Below, piece after piece: positions 35,927-44,565 of a DNA stretch of 64,000 bases. The stretch lies in contig CBCTHE010000009.1 in the NCBI GenBank assembly GCA_965146665.1, positions 84,765 to 148,764 on the forward strand, read 5' to 3'. The position numbers and the translations under genes were made by a program. Within the stretch, counting starts at the first letter, position 1; the number at the start of each line of letters is the position of its first letter. The notes under the pieces were generated by a model. It was given only the letters and a program-made list of their open reading frames with translations, had not been told where the DNA came from and ran no database searches. The DNA comes from Ructibacterium sp965146665 (GTDB taxonomy: Bacteria > Bacillota > Clostridia > Monoglobales > Monoglobaceae).

Positions 35927-36406
35927 CTATTCATATTCGGTCAGAATTTCCAGCTGTTCCGGCAGGCGCCATATCCGCTCCTTTAAGAACAGCGGGTAAA
36001 AGCAGGCTTCCCTGAGCTGTGCAAAGGGCATCCAGGAAAACCAATGCTCCCGTCTGCCGTCCTCCAAAAAGACAAAGCTGTCTCCCCGGTCCGGAAGATC
36101 GGTCCGCGCGGCATCAATTAGATAATACAGACAGAGTTCATGGAATCGTTCCAATGTATTATCCTCCACAAAAAAGCTCTGATTCAGCCACAGAGGCCGC
36201 ACAATCCGGGCGTCTATGCCCAGTTCCTCCCGCAGTTCCCGCGCAAGCGCCTGCTCCGCGGTCTCGTACAGGGCAACCCGGCCGCCGGGGAGGGAATAAT
36301 GGGATACCGCATCATCCCGCATCACCAGCAGTCTCTCCCGGTGCGCGATCACCGCCGCCACCCGGTAATTGAACCTGCCCTCCGGCGTCTGAAAGGTAAT
36401 ATCCAT
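35927..36406 (-). CDS. Nudix hydrolase
   Basis: A 159-aa protein with a complete Nudix box starting at GGRVALYETAEQALARELRE and continuing ELGI (about residues 41-64). This fits the pattern G-x5-E-x7-R-E-x2-E-E-x-G, which binds the metal and cleaves nucleoside diphosphates linked to another group. VAAVIAHRERLLVMRDDAVSHYSLPGG is the usual strand leading in. Substrate unknown. A GAGGGGAC site precedes the ATG. About 100 bases with no recognisable gene separate it from dnaE. Confidence 0.9.
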   Translation of the reverse strand: MDITFQTPEGRFNYRVAAVIAHRERLLVMRDDAVSHYSLPGGRVALYETAEQALARELREELGIDARIVRPLWLNQSFFVEDNTLERFHELCLYYLIDAARTDLPDRGDSFVFLEDGRREHWFSWMPFAQLREACFYPLFLKERIWRLPEQLEILTEYE

Positions 36407-36505
36407 GTTTGTCCCCTCTTTTCATCACGGCCGCCCTGCCGGACAGCCGAAGTTTTCCAGCTCTTAGGCCCGAACCCATGCGGTTTCAAAAGGCAATATT
36501 TTGTT

Positions 36506-39500
36506 TTACTCTCCCTTGCCAACCAGCTTCACGTTATCGTCCCCGAGAAGGGCCGCAAGCTTTTCCTCCCTGCCGTCCCCGGCGCTGACCCACATACCGG
36601 CCGGCGCCATCAGCGTCTGCCGGGTATCCTCATACCGGAGAATCACGGGAATACCGCCGCCCGCGCCCCGGAGTATTTCCTTTACGGCCTGCTCCCGCGG
36701 GTCGCCGCTCCGAAGCCGCAGATACAGCTTGGCGCCGCTCCCGGCCGCGGTATTTTGCGCCGGATTCTTTCCCGCTGCGGTCAGGGGCCGGACATCCTCC
36801 AGCCGGAGCTTGGGCGGCATATCCTCCGCAATGTCCAGGTTGCCTTCCACCGCGACCATCTGATCCGTCTGAAGCAGACTGTCAAACTTCCGGACCAGGC
36901 TCGGAAAGACCAGAACCTCAATGCTCCCGGTCAGATCCTCCAGCTCCGCATAGCGCATGATATCGCCCTTCTTTGTGATCTGGTTCCGGATATGGGTGAT
37001 GATGCCGCCCACCTTGACCTTTGAGCCGATGTTGAACCGGCTCTCCTCATTTTCCTGGATCTCCTGTATGCTTGCCGTGGAGAAGCCCTCCACCAGATCC
37101 CGGAAGCGGTCCAGAGGATGACCGGAGATATACATGCCGATACACTCTTTTTCCATGGCCAGAATATCCCGCTCCTCGAACTCCTCACAGTCCGGGAACC
37201 GGTCTTCTGTGGGACTGGGCTGGTCCAGCAAAGCGCTGAACATATCCAGCTGTCCGGGCATAACGGATTTTTGCTGACTGATGGCATCGTCCAGCACCTT
37301 CTCATACACATTGATGAGAACCGCCCGCTTCAGGTCCATGCTGTCAAAGGCACCGCTCCGGATCAGGTTTTCCACCACCCGCTTGTTGATCTTCCTGCCC
37401 GCCATCCTCTGGCAGAAGTCCCGGAAGCCGGTAAAGAGGCCGTTTGCCTCCCGTTCCGCCACAATCTCGTCCACCACCGCGCCGCCGACATTTTTCACGG
37501 CCGCCAGGCCGAACCGAATCCTGCCCCGGTCCACGGAAAACTGCCGGCCGCTCATATTGATGTCCGGCGGAAGCACCGTGATGCCATGGTTTTTGGCCAC
37601 AGCGATATACTTGGTCACCTTTGGCGTATGCTCGATAAAGGAGGTCAGCAGGGCCGCGAAAAACTCCACGGGATAGTGGCACTTGAGCCACGCGGTCTGA
37701 TACGCCACCACAGCATAGGCCGCCGCATGGGATTTGTTAAAGGCATAGGAGGCAAAGTCCATCATCTCATCAAAGATAGACGCAGCCGTCTTCTCGTCCA
37801 CGCCGCGCCTGACCGCGCCGTCAACAATCTGGCCGTCCTCCTCTGTGCCGTAAATAAAGTTCTGCCGCTCCTTTGCCATGACATCCGCCTTTTTCTTGGA
37901 CATGGCACGGCGGACCAGATCCGCGCGGCCCAGGGAATAGCCGCCCATTTCCCGGACAATCTGCATGACCTGCTCCTGATACACGATACAGCCATAGGTC
38001 ACATCCAAAATATGCTCCAGCATGGGGTGCTTATACCGCACCTTGGACGCGTTGTTCTTATTTGCCACATACAAAGGGATGGAGTCCATGGGCCCCGGAC
38101 GGTACAGGGAGATTCCGGCGATGATGTCCTCCAGAGAGCTGGGCCGGAGCTCCTTCATAAACTGCTTCATCCCGCCGCTCTCCAGCTGGAACACGCCGTC
38201 CGTCTCCCCCGCGGAGATCATTGCATAGGTTTTTTCGTCCTCCAGATCCACATGCTCCATGTCCAGCGCCGTGCCATGCTGTGCCTTGACATGATCGGCC
38301 GCGTCCCGAATCACAGTCAGGGTCCTAAGGCCCAGAAAGTCCATTTTCAGCAGGCCCAGCCGCTCAATGGTGGTCATGGTGAACTGGGTGGTAAGCACGT
38401 CGTCATTTTTCTGCAGGGGCACATAGTTCTGAACCGGTTCCCGGGTGATGACCACCCCCGCCGCATGGGTGGAGGTGTGCCGGGGCAGTCCCTCCAGCTC
38501 CCGGGCCGTGTCAATCAGCCGTTTGATCTGCGGATCTCCGTCATACAGCTCCTTGAGCTTGTAGTTCACCCGCAAAGCTTTGTCAATGGTCATTTTCAGC
38601 TCCATGGGAATCTGCTTTGCCACATTGTCCACCACCCCATAGGGCACGTTCAATGCGCGGCCCACGTCCCGGACGGCCAGCCGGGCCGCCATGGTACCAA
38701 AGGTCACAATCTGGCAGACCTGCTCCTCTCCGTATTTCCGGTTCACATAGTCAATGACCTCGCCCCGCCGCTCATAGCAAAAGTCAATGTCAATATCCGG
38801 CATACTGACCCGCTCCGGATTCAAAAACCGCTCGAAAATCAGGCCATAGCGGATGGGGTCCACATTGGTGATATGCAGACAGTAGGAGACGACGCTCCCT
38901 GCCGCACTGCCCCGGCCGGGCCCCACCATAATGCCGTTTTCCCGGGCATAGCGGATAAAATCCCAGACGATCAGAAAATAGTCCACATAGCCCATGTTTC
39001 GGATGGTGTCCAGCTCATATTCCAGCCGCTCCCGCACAGAGCCGTCGTCGTCCGGATAGCGTTCCGCCATCCCCGCGTCCGTGAGACTGCGCAGATAGGC
39101 GTAGGAGGTCATCCCATCAGGCACAGCGAACTGTGGCAGGTGGAGCTTTCCGAACTCAATTTCCACATTGCACCGGTCTGCGATCCGCTGAGCATTCTCA
39201 ATGGCCTCCGGAATATAGGAAAAAAGAGCCGCCATCTCCTCCTCGGACTTTACGTAGAGCTGGTCCGTGGACATCTTCATCCGGTCCTCGTCGTCCACAG
39301 TCTTTCCCATCTGGATGCACATGAGCACATCCTGATACACCGCGTCCTCCTGCCGGACATAGTGGATGTCATTGGTGGCCACCAGCTGCAGGTCCAGCTC
39401 TCGGGCAAGGGCCACCAGCCCCCGGTTCAGCTTTTGCTGTTCCAGGATGCCGTGGTCCTGCACCTCTACAAAATAGCGGTCGCGGCCGAAGATGTCAATG

Positions 39501-39982
39501 AACTCCCCGGCCCGCCGCTTTGCCTCTTCATAGTTGTCGGCCAGGATATTCCTGGACAATACGCCCGCCATACACGCGCTGAGGGCAATGATCCCCTCGC
39601 TGTACTGCCGCAGAACCTCCATATCAATCCGGGGCCGGTAATAGTAACCGTCCACAAACCCAATGGACACCAGTTTCATGAGATTGTGATATCCGATGTC
39701 GTTTTCCGCAAGCAGAATCAGATGATAGCTCTGGGCGTCGTATTCGTGAACCTTGTCGAATCTGGAACGGGCGGCCACATAGACCTCGCAGCCCAGTATG
39801 GGCTTGATTCCCTGTTCCCTGGCGTATTCATAGAAGTCAATCACGCCGTACATATTGCCATGGTCCGTGATGGCCATGGCGGTCTGGCCCAGCTCTTTGG
39901 CACGGTCAACCAGCTTTTGAATGGTTCCCTCTCCGTCCAGCAGGCTGTAAGCCGTATGAGTGTGTAAATGTGCAAAGGCCAT
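36506..39982 (-). CDS. dnaE: DNA polymerase III alpha subunit
   Basis: A 1158-aa DnaE-type replicative polymerase. The PHP domain is N-terminal (1-280; FAHLHTHTAYSLLDGEGTIQ, AMAITDHGNMYGVIDFYEYA, VATNDIHYVRQED). The C-family polymerase core follows, with GPGRGSAAGSVVSYCL (about 345) and the catalytic Asp motif PDIDIDFCYERRGEVIDYVN (about 395). A helix-hairpin-helix region lies near 830-850, and a C-terminal OB fold near 985-1060 (VKVGGIITHIRNQITKKG). Firmicutes usually also have PolC; DnaE in them primes or repairs. The start ATG follows GGAGGCG. Proximity to whiA-yvcK-rapZ-murB is a recurrent Clostridia arrangement (family knowledge). Confidence 0.97.
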   Translation of the reverse strand: MAFAHLHTHTAYSLLDGEGTIQKLVDRAKELGQTAMAITDHGNMYGVIDFYEYAREQGIKPILGCEVYVAARSRFDKVHEYDAQSYHLILLAENDIGYHNLMKLVSIGFVDGYYYRPRIDMEVLRQYSEGIIALSACMAGVLSRNILADNYEEAKRRAGEFIDIFGRDRYFVEVQDHGILEQQKLNRGLVALARELDLQLVATNDIHYVRQEDAVYQDVLMCIQMGKTVDDEDRMKMSTDQLYVKSEEEMAALFSYIPEAIENAQRIADRCNVEIEFGKLHLPQFAVPDGMTSYAYLRSLTDAGMAERYPDDDGSVRERLEYELDTIRNMGYVDYFLIVWDFIRYARENGIMVGPGRGSAAGSVVSYCLHITNVDPIRYGLIFERFLNPERVSMPDIDIDFCYERRGEVIDYVNRKYGEEQVCQIVTFGTMAARLAVRDVGRALNVPYGVVDNVAKQIPMELKMTIDKALRVNYKLKELYDGDPQIKRLIDTARELEGLPRHTSTHAAGVVITREPVQNYVPLQKNDDVLTTQFTMTTIERLGLLKMDFLGLRTLTVIRDAADHVKAQHGTALDMEHVDLEDEKTYAMISAGETDGVFQLESGGMKQFMKELRPSSLEDIIAGISLYRPGPMDSIPLYVANKNNASKVRYKHPMLEHILDVTYGCIVYQEQVMQIVREMGGYSLGRADLVRRAMSKKKADVMAKERQNFIYGTEEDGQIVDGAVRRGVDEKTAASIFDEMMDFASYAFNKSHAAAYAVVAYQTAWLKCHYPVEFFAALLTSFIEHTPKVTKYIAVAKNHGITVLPPDINMSGRQFSVDRGRIRFGLAAVKNVGGAVVDEIVAEREANGLFTGFRDFCQRMAGRKINKRVVENLIRSGAFDSMDLKRAVLINVYEKVLDDAISQQKSVMPGQLDMFSALLDQPSPTEDRFPDCEEFEERDILAMEKECIGMYISGHPLDRFRDLVEGFSTASIQEIQENEESRFNIGSKVKVGGIITHIRNQITKKGDIMRYAELEDLTGSIEVLVFPSLVRKFDSLLQTDQMVAVEGNLDIAEDMPPKLRLEDVRPLTAAGKNPAQNTAAGSGAKLYLRLRSGDPREQAVKEILRGAGGGIPVILRYEDTRQTLMAPAGMWVSAGDGREEKLAALLGDDNVKLVGKGE

Positions 39983-40045
39983 TTCCGGCGCCTCCTTCTC
40001 TTTCTCTGTATCTCTGTGTGTTCCATGTGGCTTCGCCCCGGCGCC

Positions 40046-41365
40046 CTATTCCTCCCGGGGCGCAGACGCCGGCCGCTCCAGCCTCCAGATATGCCGGTCA
40101 CGGCAAAAGGGCAGGCAGGAGAGAAATCCGGTCACGCCGATCACCAGAAACAGCATGGCCGCGCCGGTTCCTTTTCCGGCGCCGAACAGGGCTGTCCAAA
40201 AGCTGCCGGCGTTCTGGGCGGCCATAAACGGTTCAAATACCCGGTCCACCAGAAGTCCGCCGCAAAGGTATCCCACCGGAATGGTGAAAAACTGCAGCGT
40301 ATTCCTTGCAGAATACACACGCCCCTGCATGCCGACCGGAATCCGGGTGCGGAAAATGACGTCCAGATTGGCATTCATAAACGGAATGCAGATCCACCCC
40401 AGCACCGCGCCCAGACACCATACCGGCGTACTTCTGCCAAAGGCCAGCAGAAAATTCTCTGTACCCATGGAAAAGAGCAGGGCCCCGCAGATCGCCCGCA
40501 CCCGGCTTTTGGGCGACGGCGCGATGGAGACCAGCAGGCTCCCCAGCATGGCCGCAAGCCCTGTACAGGTGTTGACCATGCCCAAGGCCGTCTCACTGCC
40601 GCCCTCCCGAGACAGGAGCATGGCGGGCAGAGCCGCGTTGTATATGGAGGCGGTGAGATTGATCACTGCCAAAAACAGGATCAAATCCAATATGCCGCGG
40701 TTGTCTCTCAGATACCGCAGTCCGCTTTTGGCCGCGCGGAGCACCGGCTCCGCCGCGGCAGACTCCCTGCCGCGCCCTTTTGGAATGTCAACGAACCCCA
40801 GCAGGGTCACAAAGGCTGTTCCAAAGGTAATCAGGTCAAACAGGATAACCGCCTCAATTCCCGCGAAGGCGAGAACCGCCGCCGCGATCATAGGCGTCAG
40901 TGTGGTCACCAGGGAATTGGACAGCGAACGCAGACCGCTCGCCTTCTGATAGTGCTTAGCAGGGACCAGAAGGCTGACCGCCACATCCGAGGCCGGCTGC
41001 TGAACCGTATTCATCAGTCCATTCAGTCCGTTGAGCAAATAGAGATGCCAGATCTCAAGCCGGCCGGTTTTGAACAGCACCAGCGCCGCCACAGTACAGG
41101 CCGCCGCAAAGCTGTCGCTGACCAGCATGGTAATTTTTTTGTTCCACTTGTCACTGAGCGCTCCCGCAAAGATGGATAGCAGGACATAGGGCGCATAGGA
41201 ACAGATGGTAAGCAGGGCCGTGGACAGCGCTGAGCCGGTCTGTTCATAGGACCAGATCACCAGGGCGAAGCTGGTCATGGAACTGCCCAGCGCGGAAAAC
41301 GCCTGGGTAATCCAAAGGATGAGAAACGTGCGTAATTCTTTGATTGTATTTTGAATGGTATTCAT
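40046..41365 (-). CDS. MFS efflux transporter (macrolide-efflux/MFS_3-like)
   Basis: About 439 aa with twelve predicted membrane helices, of the MFS_3 group that includes Mef-type macrolide exporters. The N-terminus (LRTFLILWITQAFSALGSSM, TSFALVIWSYEQTGSALSTA) and the loop IFAGALSDKWNKKITMLVSD, which is the MFS motif A, are characteristic. The substrate is unknown and the family is broad. The ATG at 41365 has GGAGC about 10 bases upstream; an in-frame ATG seven codons earlier has no site. The gene is preceded by a highly structured leader (41370-41495), suggesting inducible expression. It sits between whiA and dnaE, which are more often close neighbours, so it may be an insertion. Confidence 0.88.
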   Translation of the reverse strand: MNTIQNTIKELRTFLILWITQAFSALGSSMTSFALVIWSYEQTGSALSTALLTICSYAPYVLLSIFAGALSDKWNKKITMLVSDSFAAACTVAALVLFKTGRLEIWHLYLLNGLNGLMNTVQQPASDVAVSLLVPAKHYQKASGLRSLSNSLVTTLTPMIAAAVLAFAGIEAVILFDLITFGTAFVTLLGFVDIPKGRGRESAAAEPVLRAAKSGLRYLRDNRGILDLILFLAVINLTASIYNAALPAMLLSREGGSETALGMVNTCTGLAAMLGSLLVSIAPSPKSRVRAICGALLFSMGTENFLLAFGRSTPVWCLGAVLGWICIPFMNANLDVIFRTRIPVGMQGRVYSARNTLQFFTIPVGYLCGGLLVDRVFEPFMAAQNAGSFWTALFGAGKGTGAAMLFLVIGVTGFLSCLPFCRDRHIWRLERPASAPREE

Positions 41366-41369
41366 GTGA

Positions 41370-41476
41370 ACTTTGCTCCTTTTCATTTTAATTGCATGAT
41401 GAAAATTGCAAAGTCCGCCGGACGAATCAGTCAGATTCCTCCATGCAGGTTCGTCCGATTCAGACCTTGCATGGAG
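41370..41476 (-). promoter_or_regulatory. Attenuator-like structured leader of the MFS gene
   Basis: Read on the minus strand, three stems are possible. Stem A pairs 41468-41476 with 41439-41447 (9 bp). Stem B pairs 41450-41457 with 41419-41426 (8 bp) and interlocks with A, because one arm of each lies in the loop of the other. Stem C pairs ACTTTGC (41408-41414) with GCAAAGT (41370-41376), extended by ATGAAAA (41380-41386) against TTTTCAT (41399-41405), and traps the ribosome binding site GGAG in its internal loop. GTCC and GGAC next to stem C could also link B to C. The arrangement resembles translational attenuation of antibiotic-resistance genes. Confidence 0.6.
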
Positions 41477-41495
41477 TCAAAGCAATGCAGAGCAT
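41460..41495 (-). CDS. Possible leader peptide of the MFS gene
   Basis: A short frame, MLCIALTPCKV then TGA, begins at an ATG about 10 bases after AGAGAGG on the minus strand. Its last codons overlap the first arm of stem A in the leader, the position expected for a stalling peptide in ribosome-mediated attenuation. There is no protein-level evidence; the reading rests on the start site and on its overlap with the stem. Confidence 0.35.
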   Translation of the reverse strand: MLCIALTPCKV

Positions 41496-41555
41496 TCGTT
41501 TTTTTCCTCTCTTTCCTTAAAATAAATCACACAGCCACACAGCCATAGGCGCACA

Positions 41556-41575
41556 CTGCCGCCCGCAGGCGGCAG
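41556..41575 (-). terminator. Hairpin just after whiA
   Basis: CTGCCGCC and GGCGGCAG form a perfect 8-bp G+C stem with a four-base loop directly after the whiA stop. No T-run follows, so it may only pause transcription or protect the whiA message end. Confidence 0.45.
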
Positions 41576-41576
41576 A

Positions 41577-42470
41577 TCACAGCTTCATCAGCTTTTTCAG
41601 CCGGTGGTTGACACCGGATTTGCTCAGCGGCGGATTCATCAGCGCGCCAAGCTCGCTCAGGCTGAGCTCCTTGTGTTTGAGCCGCAGAACCGCCACCTCC
41701 CGCAGATCGTCCGGCAGACTGTCCAGCCCCACCGTCCGCCGTATCTCCTCAATGGCGCGCACCTGCCGGACAGAAGCGTTGATGGTCTTTTCCAGATTTG
41801 CGGTCTCGCTGTTGGCCGTCCGGTTAAAATCATTCCGGATCTCCTTTTCAATTTTGATGTTCAAAAGCTCCATCTGGGCCTGAAAAGCGCCCATATAGGT
41901 CAGAAAATCGGAAATGGCCTCGCTGTTTTTCAGATACAGCACATATTTTGACTTGCGGACCACGGACTTGAACACAAATCCGGCATCATCCAGAGCCTGG
42001 CACATATCACGGCTCAGGCCGAGATACGGCGTCACCAGCTCCAGATTATAGTTTTTTCTGGGGTCGATCACCGTGCCGCCGCTCAAGAACGCCCCCTTGA
42101 TGAATGCCCGGCGGCAACAGTCCTCTCTGACCAGAGCGGGATCAATCCGGTATCGTATGACACCGGTGGAAGGATCAATCAGCTTCAGCTCATTGAGCAG
42201 CCGCGGAATCATGACCGCGTCCTGAATTTCCGCCGCATACCGGGCCGCACCGTCGCCGTTCCGGTAAACGGCAGGCTCCATGCCCAGCCGCCGGGAAAGC
42301 GCGGCGTAGGCGCTGAGCACGTCCTGATTTTCCGTGACAAACCGCACGGCGCTCCGGTTCACCGCAGCGCCGAACAGCAGCATACCCGCGTGCTCCGCAC
42401 GGTCACAGCAGGCCTTTGTGTTTTCTGTCTTACAGAGTTCCCCCTTGGTCAGTCTGGAAAATGATTTCAT
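41577..42470 (-). CDS. whiA: DNA-binding protein WhiA
   Basis: A 297-aa WhiA, a conserved Gram-positive DNA-binding protein needed for sporulation in actinobacteria and linked to cell division in Bacillus. The N-terminal part resembles LAGLIDADG homing endonuclease folds (CCDRAEHAGMLLFGAAVN near residue 22; GAFLSGGTVIDPRKNYNLEL near 130). The C-terminal helix-turn-helix reads VLRLKHKELSLSELGALMNP and PLSKSGVNHRLKKL (about 258-295). It is the last gene of the hprK-to-whiA block. AGGCATAGAG precedes the start. Confidence 0.95.
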   Translation of the reverse strand: MKSFSRLTKGELCKTENTKACCDRAEHAGMLLFGAAVNRSAVRFVTENQDVLSAYAALSRRLGMEPAVYRNGDGAARYAAEIQDAVMIPRLLNELKLIDPSTGVIRYRIDPALVREDCCRRAFIKGAFLSGGTVIDPRKNYNLELVTPYLGLSRDMCQALDDAGFVFKSVVRKSKYVLYLKNSEAISDFLTYMGAFQAQMELLNIKIEKEIRNDFNRTANSETANLEKTINASVRQVRAIEEIRRTVGLDSLPDDLREVAVLRLKHKELSLSELGALMNPPLSKSGVNHRLKKLMKL

Positions 42471-42504
42471 TCTCTATGCCTCATTTCCTGTTCCGGCGCC
42501 GGCA

Positions 42505-43596
42505 CTAGTACCGCTTGCGCCTGGGCTGATAGAGCACCACGCCCTCCTCGCTGACGCTGATCCCCCGGCTGGCCCGGGAATAGTTCAGCACATCCAGTAT
42601 GGCGTCAGCCAGAACTGCCGTGTCGTGCCTGATATAACGCTCCTGTATAATCCCCACAAGATTTCGCTTGAACAGCCGGATCCCCGTGCCGGAAAAGCGT
42701 TTCTCATCCAGCGGTACCACCTCCGCATCCTGCTCAATGTATTTGGACAGCAGGGGGGTGTCGACCGGCTGGGAATTCACAATACAATAGTCCAAAAAAT
42801 CCGGAGCCGTATGCTCCAGAATCGCCTGTACATGGTCAAAGGCCGTATAGCCGTCGGTCTCGCCCGGCTGGGTCATGATGTTGTTGATATACACCACCGG
42901 CACGCCGGAGCGTCTGATGCACTGCACCAGCTCCGGAACCGCCAGATTGGGCAGTACGCTGGTATACAGGCTTCCCGGGCCGAGCGTGATGAGATCCGCC
43001 TTTGCGATCTCCCCGGCGATCTCGGGAACCAGCCGGATTGGCTCCTCCCCATTCCCGCTCTTGGGCCGAAGCTTGACGCGCTTGATTCTGCTGTTATACT
43101 GACTGACGCAATGGCCGATGGCGGATTCGCCCACCACCTTCTGGCCGTCCTCCAGCCGGGCGACCAGCTCCACATCCGTGTCCGTGACCGGCAGTACCTT
43201 GCCCCGCACCCGGAGCACATCGCTGACATTCTGAACCGCCGTGACAAAGTCCCCGTTAAAAATCTCATTCATGGCCGCCAGAAACAGGTTCCCAAAGTTC
43301 TGACCGGACAGGGTTCCCGACTGGAACCGGTACTGCAAAAGTTTTTCCATGACCGGCTCTGTTTTGGACAGGGCCAGGATACAGCTCCGGATATCACCGG
43401 GCGGCGGCATATTCAGGTCACGGCGCAGAACGCCGCTCCCGCCGCCGTCATCCGCGACGCTGACCACGGCCGTGATGTCCTCAGAATATTCCTTCAGTCC
43501 GCGGAGCATGGTGGAAAGACCGGTCCCCCCGCCGATGGATACGATCTTCGGCTGATAGCCGAAAGTCTTTTCCGCTGTTTTGCTGTTCTGTTCCAT
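42505..43596 (-). CDS. yvcK: Gluconeogenesis/UDP-GlcNAc-binding factor YvcK (CofD-like)
   Basis: About 363 aa of the YvcK/CofD-like family. The nucleotide-sugar binding N-terminus is PKIVSIGGGTGLSTMLRGLK (about 15-34), followed by AVVSVADDGGGSGVLRRDL and PPGDIRSCILALS. DLITLGPGSLYTSVLPNLAV (about 215) is another hallmark. YvcK binds UDP-GlcNAc and controls gluconeogenic growth and cell shape in Bacillus. The ATG at 43596 has GAGGTG in front; an in-frame start four codons earlier lies within the spacing of that site. It is separated from rapZ by eight bases. Confidence 0.95.
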   Translation of the reverse strand: MEQNSKTAEKTFGYQPKIVSIGGGTGLSTMLRGLKEYSEDITAVVSVADDGGGSGVLRRDLNMPPPGDIRSCILALSKTEPVMEKLLQYRFQSGTLSGQNFGNLFLAAMNEIFNGDFVTAVQNVSDVLRVRGKVLPVTDTDVELVARLEDGQKVVGESAIGHCVSQYNSRIKRVKLRPKSGNGEEPIRLVPEIAGEIAKADLITLGPGSLYTSVLPNLAVPELVQCIRRSGVPVVYINNIMTQPGETDGYTAFDHVQAILEHTAPDFLDYCIVNSQPVDTPLLSKYIEQDAEVVPLDEKRFSGTGIRLFKRNLVGIIQERYIRHDTAVLADAILDVLNYSRASRGISVSEEGVVLYQPRRKRY

Positions 43597-43604
43597 TTTA
43601 CACC

Positions 43605-44465
43605 TCACACACCCTTTTGGATATCCCTGTGGGAGATCAGCACATTATGTCCCGCCTGATGGATCTTTTTATACAGCGCCTCCGCGATGGTCACGCTCCT
43701 GTGATGCCCGCCTGTACAGCCGATGCCGATGACCAGCTGGGATTTCCCCTCTTTGATATAATGGGGAATCAGGTATTCGATCATATTTTCAAGCTTATGC
43801 AAAAATTCCACGCTCTGGGGAAAATCCATCACATAGTCCCGGACACAGGTTTCCAGTCCGGTGCGCTCCCGCAGTTCCGGAATATAGAACGGGTTTGGCA
43901 AAAACCGTACGTCAAAGACCAGATCCGCATCCAGAGGGATTCCATACTTGAACCCAAAGGACACCACATGAATCATCATTCCCTCAAAATCCCGGTCACT
44001 GCCGTAGATTGAGGTGATATGCGCCTTGAGCTGGGACGTGGAGAGATTGGAGGTGTCAATGATATGCGTGGCTTTTCGCCGCAGTTCGTCCAGCAGCAGC
44101 CGTTCCCGCCGGATGCCCTCAATGATCCGTCCGCCGGCGGACAGGGGATGGCTCCTTCGAGTCTCCTTATAGCGCTTGATCAGCACCTCGTCCGAGGCCT
44201 CCAGAAATAGAATTTCATAATCGTACCCCAGCTCAGCCAACTGCTCCAGGCTTCCGGACAGCTCCTGAAACAGATTGCCGCCCCGGATGTCACAGACCAG
44301 CGCCGCCTTGTCCTGCGGCCCAGCCGCCCTGTGATAGATCTCTGCAAACTTGGGGATGAGCTCGGGCGGCATATTGTCCACACAGTAATAGCCCAGATCC
44401 TCCAGCGACTTCACCACCTGGGATTTTCCCGCGCCGCTGAGCCCGGTTATGATGATAAACTTCAT
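43605..44465 (-). CDS. rapZ: RNase adapter protein / nucleotide-binding RapZ (YvcJ)
   Basis: A 286-aa P-loop protein. The Walker A motif is ITGLSGAGKSQVVKSLEDLG (residues 6-25), YYCVDNMPPELIPKFAEI follows, and the C-terminal domain carries IGIGCTGGHHRSVTIAEAL (about 248). In E. coli RapZ guides RNase E to small RNA GlmZ to tune glucosamine-6-phosphate synthase. In Bacillus the homologue YvcJ hydrolyses nucleotides and affects competence. Its position with yvcK and murB links it to amino-sugar and cell-wall control. AAGGAGG precedes the start. Confidence 0.95.
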   Translation of the reverse strand: MKFIIITGLSGAGKSQVVKSLEDLGYYCVDNMPPELIPKFAEIYHRAAGPQDKAALVCDIRGGNLFQELSGSLEQLAELGYDYEILFLEASDEVLIKRYKETRRSHPLSAGGRIIEGIRRERLLLDELRRKATHIIDTSNLSTSQLKAHITSIYGSDRDFEGMMIHVVSFGFKYGIPLDADLVFDVRFLPNPFYIPELRERTGLETCVRDYVMDFPQSVEFLHKLENMIEYLIPHYIKEGKSQLVIGIGCTGGHHRSVTIAEALYKKIHQAGHNVLISHRDIQKGV

Positions 44466-44565
44466 GGTTTCCTCCTTTCGGCGGATTCGTCCGCCCGCTC
44501 TCTATTTCTCGCCTGCCAGCGCAGGCCTCCCTGCCGCGGACTTTAACGGGCAGAGCGCACGGCCG

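Noticed and set aside
37118..39967. 949-codon plus-strand frame opposite dnaE
   Set aside because: Very long, but it is the antisense shadow of dnaE (His-rich, no recognisable motif). Third-position G+C bias explains its length.
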